Source: Streptomyces bambusae | GTDB taxonomy: Bacteria; Actinomycetota; Actinomycetes; Streptomycetales; Streptomycetaceae | NCBI RefSeq assembly: GCF_020532645.1 | Contig: NZ_JAJAUZ010000071.1 | Coordinates: 1-36,513, forward strand | Direction: 5' to 3' | Length of the DNA: 36,513 nt | Position numbers and translations under genes: made by a program | Shown: positions 1 to 8,344 of the stretch, in pieces | Layout of the letters: each line of letters starts with the position of its first letter | Position numbering within the stretch: the first letter of the stretch is position 1 | The notes under the pieces: generated by a model | Database searches by the model: none | Told to the model about the DNA's origin: nothing | The model's input: the letters and a program-made list of their open reading frames with translations, nothing else

Positions 1-2175
1 GTGCTCGGGGTTCCCGGGCAGGCGGCCGTCGGCGGTGCGGCGGCACAAGCAGAACCCGTGCCCGCCGCCGCCCCCCGCCGCGGGCTCGGGGCATGGGCAC
101 GTCGGCGCTTCGGGCGGGACGGCGGCGGGCCGGCGGTCGCCGCCGCGGAGGTCGTGGACGGCGGCGGGAGCGAAGCCGTGGCGGTGCCGGACGTCCGGCC
201 GGACGCCGCCACGCTGCTGCTGACCGCGCTCGGGCCGGGTCCGCTGCTGTGGGAGCGCGGGCCGGAGCACGCGGACGCGTTCACCGTACGGCTCGGGCAC
301 GGGTGCGCGGTGTCGTTGCGCGGGACCGGCGCGCTGGGAGTGGCCGGGCCGCGGGCCCGGCTGCTGGGCCTGGCCCGGTGGACGGTCGCCCAGCTGGCGG
401 CCCTGCACGCCCCGCAGGACCTGGAGCTGGTCCTGCTGGCCACCGACCGCGCCCGCCCGGCGGCCGAGCGCCGTACGGACTGGGCCTGGTTCGGCTGGCT
501 GCCCCACGTGCGCCCGGCGCACGGCCAGGACTGCCGCCTGCTGCTCGCGTACGACAAGGACCAGGCGGCGGCCCGTACGGCCGAGCTGACCCGGCGTCTC
601 GACGACGGCCCGCTCGGCCCCGGCTGGGCCTCGGCCGACCGGTCCGCGGTGGCCCGGGCGGCGGCCGCGTACCGCGGTCCGCGGACGGTCGTCGTCCTCG
701 ACGGCGACCCCGGACCGGGCCCGCTGCGGGACGCCGTGGCCCGGCTTGCCGTGCACGGTCCGGCCGTCGGCATCCATCTCCTCTGCCTGGCCGAGACCCC
801 GGCCGCCTCCCCGGCCTCGCCGGTGTCCGACACGTACGAGGCGGCCTGCGCGGCCTCCCCCGCCTTCCGCGACTGCGGTACGGCCGCCCTGCTCAGCGGC
901 GACGTGGCCACCGCCCTGCGGGTGCTGCCGGTGACCGGTGGGCGGCCCGCGGGGCACGGCGAGACCGTGACCGCGGACGCGGTGTCGGCCGCCTGGGCGG
1001 AGCGGTTCGCCCGGGCGCTGGCCCCGCTGCGCGCCGAGGGCGGCGAGGCAGGCCCGCAGCGGCCCGCCGCTGCGCTGCCGGCGACCGCCCGGCTGCTCGA
1101 CGAACTGGGGCTGGCGCGGGCCACCCCGGCGTCGCTGATGGCCCGCTGGGCGGCCGCGACCGACGAGGGGCAGCAGGTCGGCGGACTGGCGGAGGTCGTG
1201 CTCGGCCGGGGGCGCGGCGGTCCGGTGGGGGCCGAACTGGTCGCCGACGGCCCGCACCTGCTGGTCGAGGGGCCGGCCGGCAGCGGCCGCACGGAGCTGC
1301 TGCGTACGGTCACGGCCTCGCTGGCCGCGGCCGCCCGGCCGGACCGGCTGGGCCTGCTGCTGGTCGACGGGGCCGGCGGGGACCGCGGTGAGGGCCTGCT
1401 GCCGTGTACCGAGCTGCCGCACGTGTCGGCGCACCTGGTGGCGTCGGACCCGGTGCGGATGCGGGAGTTCGCGCAGGCGCTGGGGGCGGAGCTGAAGCGG
1501 CGGGCGGAGCTGCTGGACGGAGTGCCGTTCGCGCAGTGGCATGCGCAGCGGGAGGTCGCGGGGCGGATGGTGGCTCCGCGGGCGCCGAGTGCGGCGGAGC
1601 TGCGCGGGGATCTGGACCCGCAGCGATCGGGGACGCTGCGGCTGCGGGCCGGGACGGCCCGTACCGAGCCGGCCGGGCAGCCGCCCCTGCCGCGGCTGGT
1701 GGTGGTCGTGGACGACTTCGACGCGCTGGTGGCGCCGGCGCTGGGCAGCCCCGGGAGGCCGGCGGCGGGCTCGGTGGTACGGGCGCTGGAGGCGGTGGCG
1801 CGGGATGGCGGGGCGGTGGGCGTGCATCTCGTGGCGGCGGCCGGGCGGGGGGACGAGGCGCGGCTGACGGGGCTGCGGGTGGAACTGGGGACGGGGGACG
1901 AGGCCGTGCCCGGGCGTGGTGTCCTGCACGGTGGCTCCGGCGGGCCGGGCGTTCCCTTCCAGGGTGGCCGGGTCACGGGCCGCATTCCGCGGACGGCGAC
2001 GCTCCGCCCGACGGTGGTGCCGCTGGAATGGGAGCGGATGGGTGACCCTCCGGCTCGTCGGCCGGTCCGTGAGCTGGGCAATGGTCCGACGGACCTGGCG
2101 CTGCTTGCCAGTGCGCTGGATCGGGCCGCCGCCCTTGTCTCGGCCCCCACCGCCCCCTTTCCCCCGACCCCCTGA
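1..2175 (+). CDS. FtsK/SpoIIIE-type ATPase, 5'-truncated by window edge
   Basis: The frame is open from base 1, so the GTG there is probably internal and the N-terminus lies outside the window; 724 codons are visible. Residues around 68-100 (LLLTALGPGPLLWERGPEHADAF) resemble the segment preceding the first ATPase module of FtsK/EccC-like proteins. A second nucleotide-binding module has a P-loop-like GPAGSGRTE near residues 424-432 and a Walker-B-like LVVVVDDFDALV near 566-577. The canonical P-loop lysine is arginine here, so this module may bind nucleotide poorly. FtsK/SpoIIIE and EccC proteins are hexameric motors that pump DNA or type VII substrates. Many Streptomyces carry large FHA-FtsK proteins of unknown substrate, and this looks like one, but no N-terminal domain is visible to confirm it. 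No ESX genes lie downstream. Family confidence is good; function is unknown. Confidence 0.75.
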   Translation: MLGVPGQAAVGGAAAQAEPVPAAAPRRGLGAWARRRFGRDGGGPAVAAAEVVDGGGSEAVAVPDVRPDAATLLLTALGPGPLLWERGPEHADAFTVRLGHGCAVSLRGTGALGVAGPRARLLGLARWTVAQLAALHAPQDLELVLLATDRARPAAERRTDWAWFGWLPHVRPAHGQDCRLLLAYDKDQAAARTAELTRRLDDGPLGPGWASADRSAVARAAAAYRGPRTVVVLDGDPGPGPLRDAVARLAVHGPAVGIHLLCLAETPAASPASPVSDTYEAACAASPAFRDCGTAALLSGDVATALRVLPVTGGRPAGHGETVTADAVSAAWAERFARALAPLRAEGGEAGPQRPAAALPATARLLDELGLARATPASLMARWAAATDEGQQVGGLAEVVLGRGRGGPVGAELVADGPHLLVEGPAGSGRTELLRTVTASLAAAARPDRLGLLLVDGAGGDRGEGLLPCTELPHVSAHLVASDPVRMREFAQALGAELKRRAELLDGVPFAQWHAQREVAGRMVAPRAPSAAELRGDLDPQRSGTLRLRAGTARTEPAGQPPLPRLVVVVDDFDALVAPALGSPGRPAAGSVVRALEAVARDGGAVGVHLVAAAGRGDEARLTGLRVELGTGDEAVPGRGVLHGGSGGPGVPFQGGRVTGRIPRTATLRPTVVPLEWERMGDPPARRPVRELGNGPTDLALLASALDRAAALVSAPTAPFPPTP

Positions 2176-2258
2176 GGGGCCGGCCTCAATCGCCGGCGCG
2201 GCTCAAAGATCCGGGGCTCCGCCCCGCACCCCGCGCCTCAAACGCCGGCGGGGCTCAA
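2176..2258. repeat. Dispersed intergenic repeat (one full, one half copy)
   Basis: Directly after the FtsK-like stop codon lies a half copy (2184-2206) followed by a full copy (2213-2258) of a GC-rich motif. The full copy matches 10816-10861 at 40 of 46 positions. Its core starts with GGGGCTCCGCCCC, itself able to form a small hairpin. It probably acts in transcript 3' ends, by inference. Confidence 0.7.
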
Positions 2259-2290
2259 CATCCGCCCCGGGGTCGGATCGGGAGGCGGTA

Positions 2291-2319
2291 TTGCGGGAGG
2301 CGGGGGCGCGGCGTATGCC
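2291..2319 (+). promoter_or_regulatory. Candidate promoter of the sugar ABC importer
   Basis: TTGCGG (2291-2296) and TATGCC (2314-2319) are separated by 17 bases, a fair match to a housekeeping-sigma promoter. It would give a leader of about 35 bases before the lipoprotein gene. Pattern match only. Confidence 0.35.
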
Positions 2320-2358
2320 TGAGGGACCGGAACCGGACGCGGCGACACGGGGGTGCCC

Positions 2359-3708
2359 ATGCACGGCAGCACGGCACGACGAGCACGCACCTGGACGGCA
2401 CTGGCGGTGGCCGGCGGCCTGGCGGCCACGGCCTGCGGGGGCGGCAAGACCGACGACCCCCCGGCGAAGACACCGGCCGCCACCGTCGAGTTACCCCGCC
2501 TGGACGGCGCAAAGGTCTCGGTGGCCGCCGTCTGGACCGGCCCCGAGCAGGCGAACTTCACCAAGGTCCTGGACGAGTTCGAGAAGCGGACGGGCGCCGA
2601 CGTCTCCTTCGTCCCGGCCCAGGACCCCATCGTCACCTTCCTCGGCTCGAAGATCGCCGGCGGCCAGCCCCCGGACGTGGCCCTGCTCCCGCAGGCCGGC
2701 GCCCTGGTCCAGGCGGTCGAGAAGAAGTGGGCCCATCCCCTCGGCCCGGAGGCCCGCGCCCAGCTGGACGCCGGCTACGCCGACGGCTGGAAGAAGCTCG
2801 GCCAGGTCGGCGGCACCCCGTACGGCGTGTACTTCAAGGCCGCCAACAAGTCCCTGATCTGGTACAACACGGCCGCCTTCGAGAACGCCGGCGCCCGCGT
2901 CCCCACCACCTGGCAGGAGTTCCTGGCCACCGCCGACACCGTCTCGGCCTCCGGCACCGCCCCCGTCTCGGTCGGCGGCGCGGACGGCTGGACGCTGACG
3001 GACTGGTTCGAGAACGTCTACCTCTCCCAGGCCGGCCCCGAGCAGTACGACCGGCTGGCCCGGCACGAGATCAAGTGGACCGATCCCAGCGTGGCCGCCG
3101 CCCTGAAGACCCTCGGCGAGCTCTTCGGCCGCAAGGACTTCCTGGCGGGCGGTCAGACCGGCGCGCTGGCCACCGAGTTCCCGAAGTCGGTGACGCAGAC
3201 CTTCACCGGTGGCGACCGCCCGGCCGCGGCCATGGTCTTCGAGGGCGACTTCGTCGCCGTCAACATCGCCGAGACCGGCGCGAAGATCGGCACGGACGCC
3301 AAGGTCTTCCCGTTCCCGAAGGTCGGCGCGAAGGCCCCGGTCGTCTCCGGCGGCGACGTGGCCGTGGCGCTGAAGCCGTCCAAGGGCGCCCAGGCCCTGC
3401 TCACCTTCCTGGCCTCCCCGGACGCGGCCACGGTCTGGGCCCGCCAGGGCGGCTTCCTCTCCCCCAACCGCAAGGTCGACCCGGCCGCCTACCCGAACGC
3501 CATCCAGCGGGACATCGCCAAGGCGCTGATCGCCGCCGGCGACGACTTCCGCTTCGACATGTCGGACCAGGCCCCGGCGGCGTTCGGCGGCACCCCGGGG
3601 GCCGGCGAGTGGAAGGCGCTCCAGGACTTCCTGAAGAACCCGCAGGACGTGGCCGGCACCCAGCAGCGGCTGGAGGCCGACGCCGCCAAGGCCTACGGAA
3701 AGAACTGA
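2359..3708 (+). CDS. ABC sugar-binding lipoprotein (CUT1 type)
   Basis: Extracellular solute-binding protein of about 449 residues, of the group 1 (carbohydrate) type. A short Arg-containing N-terminus, a hydrophobic stretch and a lipobox-like ATAC put the lipidated cysteine at about residue 26, so the mature protein is anchored on the outer face of the membrane. The TGADVSFVPAQDPIVTFLGSKIAGGQPPDVALLPQ region and later WARQGGFLSPNRK are typical of the family. ATG 2359 is preferred because a G-run sits 5 bases upstream; GTG 2353 in the same frame is the alternative. It leads an importer with the two following permeases, the first of which starts 4 bases after this stop. No ATPase is encoded nearby, as is usual for Streptomyces sugar importers that share the MsiK ATPase. 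The substrate cannot be told from sequence. Confidence 0.9.
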   Translation: MHGSTARRARTWTALAVAGGLAATACGGGKTDDPPAKTPAATVELPRLDGAKVSVAAVWTGPEQANFTKVLDEFEKRTGADVSFVPAQDPIVTFLGSKIAGGQPPDVALLPQAGALVQAVEKKWAHPLGPEARAQLDAGYADGWKKLGQVGGTPYGVYFKAANKSLIWYNTAAFENAGARVPTTWQEFLATADTVSASGTAPVSVGGADGWTLTDWFENVYLSQAGPEQYDRLARHEIKWTDPSVAAALKTLGELFGRKDFLAGGQTGALATEFPKSVTQTFTGGDRPAAAMVFEGDFVAVNIAETGAKIGTDAKVFPFPKVGAKAPVVSGGDVAVALKPSKGAQALLTFLASPDAATVWARQGGFLSPNRKVDPAAYPNAIQRDIAKALIAAGDDFRFDMSDQAPAAFGGTPGAGEWKALQDFLKNPQDVAGTQQRLEADAAKAYGKN

Positions 3709-3712
3709 TCCG

Positions 3713-5014
3713 GTGACCCCCGCCGGGTCGGAGCGCCGGCGCCGGAGGGCCGTCGCGGCGGCCTTCCTGCTGCCCGCGCTGGTGCTGCTGGGTGCGCTGG
3801 TGGTGTACCCGATCGGCTTCTCCGTCCACCGCAGCCTGTACGACCGTACGGGCGACCGCCCGGTCGGTCTCGACAACTACGCGGCGCTGCTGGACGACGC
3901 GGCGATCCGCACCGCGCTCGCGAACACCGCGGTCTGGGTGGTGCTGGCGCCTGCGGTGGCCACCGCCCTGGGCCTGGTGTTCGCGGTGCTGACCGAACGG
4001 GTCCGCTGGGGCACCGCGTTCAAGCTGGTGGTGTTCATGCCGATGGCGATCTCGATGCTGGCGGCGGGCATCGTCTTCCGGCTGGTGTACGAGCAGGACC
4101 CGGAGCGCGGGGTCGCGAACGCGGTGTGGGTGGGGGTGCACGACACGTTCGCCCCCGCGTCGGCGTTCCCGCGGGCCCGGCCCCGCCCGGACGCGGCCCT
4201 GCTGCCGGATCCGGGCGGCGGGTTCGTGACCCGTACGCCGGTCCGGGCGGGGGTACCGGTGCTGCTGCCGCTGGTCGGCGTACCCCCGGAGGCGCTGCCG
4301 GACGGGACCCGTCCGGCGCGGCCGGCCGCGGCCGAACCGGGCCGGGTGACGGGCACGGCCTGGCAGGACTTCACGCGGGGCGGCGGCGGCCGGCGGGACG
4401 CGGTGGACCCGGGCGAGCCGGGGTACGCGGGCATGCGGATCGAGGCGGTCCGGGACGGCACGGTGGTCGCGTCGGCGCGGGCCCGGCCGGACGGCACCTT
4501 CACCCTGCCGGCGGCCGCGGCCGGTGCGGTGCTGCGGCTGCCCGCGTCGAACTTCGCCGAGCCGTACGCGGGAGTGGCCTGGCTGGGTCCGACGCTGGTG
4601 ACGCCGGCGGTGATCGGTGCGTACGTGTGGATGTGGGCGGGGTTCGCGATGGTGCTGATCGGGGCGGGACTGGCGGCGGTGCCGCGGGAGCTGCTGGAGG
4701 CGGCGCGGGTGGACGGGGCGAACGAGTGGCAGGTGTTCCGCCGGATCACGGTGCCGCTGCTGGCGCCGGTGCTGGCGGTGGTGCTGGTGACGCTGGTCAT
4801 CAACGTGATGAAGATCTTCGACCTGGTGTTCGTGATCGCCCCGGGCTCGGTGCAGGACGACGCGAACGTGCTGGCGCTCCAGCTGTACCGGACCGCGTTC
4901 GGCCCGGACGCCGACCAGGGCGTGGGCTCGGCCATCGCGGTGCTGCTGCTGGTGCTGGTGGTGCCGGTGATGCTGTTCAACATCCGCCGGATGCGGAAGG
5001 AGGCCTCCCGGTGA
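3713..5014 (+). CDS. Sugar ABC permease (MalF-like) with extracytoplasmic insert domain
   Basis: Inner-membrane permease of 433 residues; family members are usually about 300. Membrane helices are visible at roughly 13-35, 70-95, 102-126, 296-322, 352-380 and 403-423. The coupling-helix EAA motif (ELLEAARVDGANEWQVFRRITVPLL) is at 326-350, where the shared ATPase would dock. Between helices 3 and 4 lies an insert of about 165 residues (131-295). Its second half (about 228-282: DPGEPGYAGMRIEAVRDG, then ARPDGTFTLP) reads like a prealbumin-fold/SdrD-B or carboxypeptidase-regulatory-like beta domain. By the positive-inside topology the insert is outside the cell, at the same position as the P2 loop of E. 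coli MalF. The start is GTG 3713 with GGAAAG about 10 bases upstream. The gene overlaps the next one by GTGA at 5011-5014. Confidence 0.88.
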   Translation: MTPAGSERRRRRAVAAAFLLPALVLLGALVVYPIGFSVHRSLYDRTGDRPVGLDNYAALLDDAAIRTALANTAVWVVLAPAVATALGLVFAVLTERVRWGTAFKLVVFMPMAISMLAAGIVFRLVYEQDPERGVANAVWVGVHDTFAPASAFPRARPRPDAALLPDPGGGFVTRTPVRAGVPVLLPLVGVPPEALPDGTRPARPAAAEPGRVTGTAWQDFTRGGGGRRDAVDPGEPGYAGMRIEAVRDGTVVASARARPDGTFTLPAAAAGAVLRLPASNFAEPYAGVAWLGPTLVTPAVIGAYVWMWAGFAMVLIGAGLAAVPRELLEAARVDGANEWQVFRRITVPLLAPVLAVVLVTLVINVMKIFDLVFVIAPGSVQDDANVLALQLYRTAFGPDADQGVGSAIAVLLLVLVVPVMLFNIRRMRKEASR

Positions 5015-5925
5015 CCGGCCGGAAGCGGCAGGCAGCGACCCGGAAGCAGCCGGTGACCGGCCGGCCGCGGCCCGCGGGCGGCCGCACCGCCCGCCTGGCC
5101 GCCCGGGCCGGCGGCGGTGCCGTGCGGGTGTTCCTGGTGGCGGCCGCCCTGTTCTGGCTGCTGCCCACCCTCGGCCTGCTGCTGTCCTCGCTGCTCTCCT
5201 CCGCGGACCTGGCCGCCGGCGGCTGGTGGCAGGTGCTGGGCGCGCCGTCCCGGCTGACCGCCGGGAACTACACGGCGCTGCTGTCGGACGAGCACATCAC
5301 GGGCTCGCTGCTGTCCACCGTGCTGATCACCGTGCCGGCCACGCTGCTGGTGCTGGTGCTGGGTGCGTTCGCCGGATACGCCTTCGCCTGGCTGGAGTTC
5401 CCGGGCCGGGACGCACTGTTCCTCGGGGTGGTGGCGCTGCTGGTGGTGCCGGTCCAGGTGGCGCTGATCCCGGTGTCCGAACTCTTCGGCGCGGTGGGCC
5501 TGTTCGAGACCACGGCCGGGGTGGTGCTGTTCCACACGGCCTTCGGGCTGCCGTTCGCGGTGTTCCTGCTGCGGAACTTCTTCGCGGGCATCCCGCGGGA
5601 GCTGCTGGAGGCGGCCCGGCTCGACGGCGCGGGCGAACTGCGGCTGTTCGCGCGGGTGGTGCTGCCGCTGGGCGGCCCGGCGCTCGCCTCGCTGGGCATC
5701 TTCCAGTTCCTGTGGGTGTGGAACGACATGCTGGTGGCGCTGGTGTTCGCCGACTCCTCGAACCCTCCGGTCACGGTCGCCCTCCAGCAGCAGGTACGGC
5801 AGTTCGGCAACAACATCGACGTGCTGGCGCCGGGCGCCTTCCTGTCGATGGCGGTGCCGCTCGTCGTGTTCTTCGCGTTCCAGCGGCAGTTCACCGCGGG
5901 GGTGATGGCCGGCGCGGTGAAGTGA
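5011..5925 (+). CDS. Sugar ABC permease (MalG-like)
   Basis: Second permease of the importer, 304 residues, of normal family length. It has a charged N-terminal tail of about 40 residues, then roughly six membrane helices. The EAA motif ELLEAARLDGAGELRLFARVVLPL lies near residue 200 and contacts the ATPase. GTG 5011 is chosen because AAGGAGG lies 8-14 bases upstream, within the end of the previous gene, and because the start overlaps that gene's stop (GTGA), implying translational coupling. The C-terminal segment FQRQFTAGVMAGAVK is the usual end for this family. With the lipoprotein and first permease it completes the membrane part of the importer, which must borrow an ATPase encoded elsewhere. 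Confidence 0.92.
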   Translation: MTGRKRQAATRKQPVTGRPRPAGGRTARLAARAGGGAVRVFLVAAALFWLLPTLGLLLSSLLSSADLAAGGWWQVLGAPSRLTAGNYTALLSDEHITGSLLSTVLITVPATLLVLVLGAFAGYAFAWLEFPGRDALFLGVVALLVVPVQVALIPVSELFGAVGLFETTAGVVLFHTAFGLPFAVFLLRNFFAGIPRELLEAARLDGAGELRLFARVVLPLGGPALASLGIFQFLWVWNDMLVALVFADSSNPPVTVALQQQVRQFGNNIDVLAPGAFLSMAVPLVVFFAFQRQFTAGVMAGAVK

Positions 5926-5927
5926 CG

Positions 5928-5963
5928 CTGCGTAACCCGGATGCCGCAACCTGCGTAACCCGG
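5928..5963. repeat. 13-bp direct repeat upstream of the teichoic acid polymerase
   Basis: CTGCGTAACCCGG occurs at 5928-5940 and again at 5951-5963, 23 bases start to start (about two helical turns), with CGCAAC between them. The position just before the tagF-like gene suggests a regulator site; this is inference. Confidence 0.45.
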
Positions 5964-5992
5964 TGCCGGGTACGGGCGTTGCCGGGAAAAAT

Positions 5993-8290
5993 ATGCCCGC
6001 GCCCACCCCTGGATGTGACGTGCCCCGGTTCAGCGTCATCGTGCCCGCGTACAAGGTCCAGGCGTACCTCCAGGACAGTCTCGACTCGGTCCTGTCCCAG
6101 TCGTACCCCGATCTCGAACTGATCGCCGTGGACGACTGCTCCCCGGACGCCTGCGGATCGATCATCGACGCGTACGCGGCCCGAGATCCGCGGGTCACGG
6201 CCGTCCACCTGCCCCACAACGTGGGCCTGGGCCCGGCCCGCAACGCCGGGCTGGCCCGGGCCACCGGGGACTACCTGATCTTCCTGGACAGCGACGACGT
6301 CCTGGCGCCGGGCGCCCTGCGTGCCATCGACGACCGCCTCAAGGAGACCGGGGGCCCCGACGTCCTCGTCTACGACTACGCCCGGTCCTACTGGACCGGC
6401 GAGACCGTCCGCAACCAGCTCTCGCACCGCCTGCACGAGGACGGCCCGGTGTCCTTCCGTGCCGAGGACCGGCCGGCGCTCCTCGGCGTGCTGATGGTGG
6501 TCTGGAACAAGGCGTACCGGCGGGAGTTCGTCGAGCGCGAGGCCTTCGCCTTCCCGCCCGGCTACTACGAGGACACCCCGTGGACCGCGCCGGTGCTGCT
6601 GACCGCCGAGTCGGTCGCGGTGCTGGACCGGGTGTGCGTGCACTACCGGCAGCGCCGCACCGGCTCCATCATGACCACCGAGTCCCGCCGGCACTTCGAC
6701 GTCTTCGACCAGTACGACCGGCTGTTCGCGTTCCTCGCGGAGCGGCCCGCGCTGGACCGCTGGCGGCCGCTGCTGTACCGGCGGATGGCCGACCACCACG
6801 CCCGGCTGCTCGCCTCCCGCGGGCGGCTGCCGCGCGGCACCCGCGGCGAGTACTTCCGGCGGGCCCGCGCCCAGCTGCGCCGCTACCGGGTGCGCGGCGC
6901 CGCCCCGGCCGCCGTGCCCCGGCTGCGGCACGCGGTGCTGCGGCTGGGCACCCACGGGATCTACCGGTCGCTGGCGGCCGTCCGGGCCGGGGCCCTGCGC
7001 TCCGGCCGCCGGCTGCGGGCGCTGGGCCGGGCGCTGTCCAAGGGGATGCTGCTGCTCCACTACCGGCTCCAGCGGATGCTGCCGCTCCGCCCGGATCTGG
7101 CGGTGTTCAGCGCGTACTGGCACGGCGGGTACGCGTGCAATCCGGCGGCCATCGAGGAGAAGGTGCGCGAGCTGGTGCCGCGGGTGCGGACCGCGTGGAT
7201 CTGCGGGCCGGAGCACGAGGGCACGGTGCCGGCGCAGACCCGGCGGCTGCGGCCGGGCACCCGGGCCTATTGGACGGCGCTGGCCCGGGCCACGTACCTG
7301 GTCACGAACGTCAACTTCGACCGCGGTCTGGTCAAGCGCCCGGGCCAGGTCCTGGTGCAGACGCAGCACGGCACCCCGCTCAAGAGGGTGGGGCTGGACC
7401 TGCTGGACCGGCCGGCGGCGACCCCGACCACCGATTTCGCGGCCCTGCTGCACGGCGCCGACCAGTGGGACTTCCTGCTGTCGGCGAACCGGCACTCCAC
7501 GCTGGTGTGGGAGAAGGCGCTGCCGTCCGCGTACACGACGCTGGAGTACGGCTACCCGCGCAACGACGTCTTCCAGCGGGCCGGCGCGGGCGAGGTGGCG
7601 GAGCTGCGGGAGCGGCTGGGCATCGCGCCCGGCACGACGGCGATCCTGTACGCGCCCACCCACCGCGACTACCGGCGCAGCCGCCCGGTGCACCTGGACT
7701 TCGAGCGGGTGCTGCGCGACCTGGGTCCGCGGTTCACGATCCTGACCCGCAGCCACCTCACGTACGGCGGCGGGCCGCTGAGCGAGGACGTGCACCCGCG
7801 GCTGATCGACGTGTCCGGGCACCCGTCGGTGGAGGAGCTGTGCCTGGCGTCCGACGCGCTGGTGACGGACTATTCGTCGCTGATGTTCGACTACGCCTCG
7901 CTGGACCGGCCGATCGTGATCCACGCGGACGACTGGGAGGCGTACGAGGCGGCCCGCGGCACGTACTTCGACCTGCGGGCGCAGCCGCCGGGGGCGATCG
8001 CCCGCACCGAGGACGAGCTGGTGGACATCTTCGCGACCGGCCACTGGCAGGGGTCGCGCTCGGCGCAGCTGCGGTCGGCGTTCCGGGCCCGGTTCTGCCA
8101 GTACGACGACGGGCACGCGGCGGAGCGGGTGGTGCGCCGGGTGTTCCTGGGGCAGAGCACGGGCCTGCCGGAGTTCGTCCCGCTGGAGGACCGCCGGCCG
8201 GCTCCGGCGGCGCCGGCGGGCGGTCCGGCGGCGGGGGCCCCTGCGCAGCGGCGCGGGCTGCGCGGCTTCGACCGGCTCACGCTGGACTGA
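5993..8290 (+). CDS. Bifunctional GT2 glycosyltransferase / CDP-glycerol glycerophosphotransferase
   Basis: Fusion of about 765 residues. The N-terminal family 2 glycosyltransferase domain (about 11-230) shows FSVIVPAYK, the nucleotide-binding VDD at about 46-48 and the metal-binding LDSDD at 98-102. A basic linker of about 130 residues follows. The C-terminal domain (about 375-735) is a TagF/Glyphos_transf domain with TQHGTPLKRVG, YGYPRNDVF, ILYAPTHRD and TDYSSLMFDYASLDRPIVI, the family's CDP-glycerol/polymer site motifs. It should extend a poly(polyol-phosphate) wall teichoic acid chain and perhaps add a sugar, on the cytoplasmic membrane face. ATG 5993 is chosen; GTG 5963 and GTG 6020 in frame are possible, and no start has a strong ribosome-binding site. 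The nearby TagGH-like exporter fits a shared pathway. Confidence 0.9.
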   Translation: MPAPTPGCDVPRFSVIVPAYKVQAYLQDSLDSVLSQSYPDLELIAVDDCSPDACGSIIDAYAARDPRVTAVHLPHNVGLGPARNAGLARATGDYLIFLDSDDVLAPGALRAIDDRLKETGGPDVLVYDYARSYWTGETVRNQLSHRLHEDGPVSFRAEDRPALLGVLMVVWNKAYRREFVEREAFAFPPGYYEDTPWTAPVLLTAESVAVLDRVCVHYRQRRTGSIMTTESRRHFDVFDQYDRLFAFLAERPALDRWRPLLYRRMADHHARLLASRGRLPRGTRGEYFRRARAQLRRYRVRGAAPAAVPRLRHAVLRLGTHGIYRSLAAVRAGALRSGRRLRALGRALSKGMLLLHYRLQRMLPLRPDLAVFSAYWHGGYACNPAAIEEKVRELVPRVRTAWICGPEHEGTVPAQTRRLRPGTRAYWTALARATYLVTNVNFDRGLVKRPGQVLVQTQHGTPLKRVGLDLLDRPAATPTTDFAALLHGADQWDFLLSANRHSTLVWEKALPSAYTTLEYGYPRNDVFQRAGAGEVAELRERLGIAPGTTAILYAPTHRDYRRSRPVHLDFERVLRDLGPRFTILTRSHLTYGGGPLSEDVHPRLIDVSGHPSVEELCLASDALVTDYSSLMFDYASLDRPIVIHADDWEAYEAARGTYFDLRAQPPGAIARTEDELVDIFATGHWQGSRSAQLRSAFRARFCQYDDGHAAERVVRRVFLGQSTGLPEFVPLEDRRPAPAAPAGGPAAGAPAQRRGLRGFDRLTLD

Positions 8291-8301
8291 GCGGGCGGCG
8301 G

Positions 8302-8344
8302 GCTCGGGCCTGCTCGGGGCCTGATCGGGGCCGGTTCAGGGCCG
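8302..8344. repeat. Degenerate 11-bp tandem repeat at a convergent gene junction
   Basis: Four loosely related units of 10-11 bases (GCTCGGGCCT, GCTCGGGGCCT, GATCGGGGCCG, GTTCAGGGCCG) run across the end of the tetR-type gene. No clean terminator hairpin is formed. Confidence 0.35.

Noticed and set aside
3877..6264. A long minus-strand frame over the permease genes
   Set aside because: Low-complexity composition and full overlap with clear ABC permease genes; no family signal.
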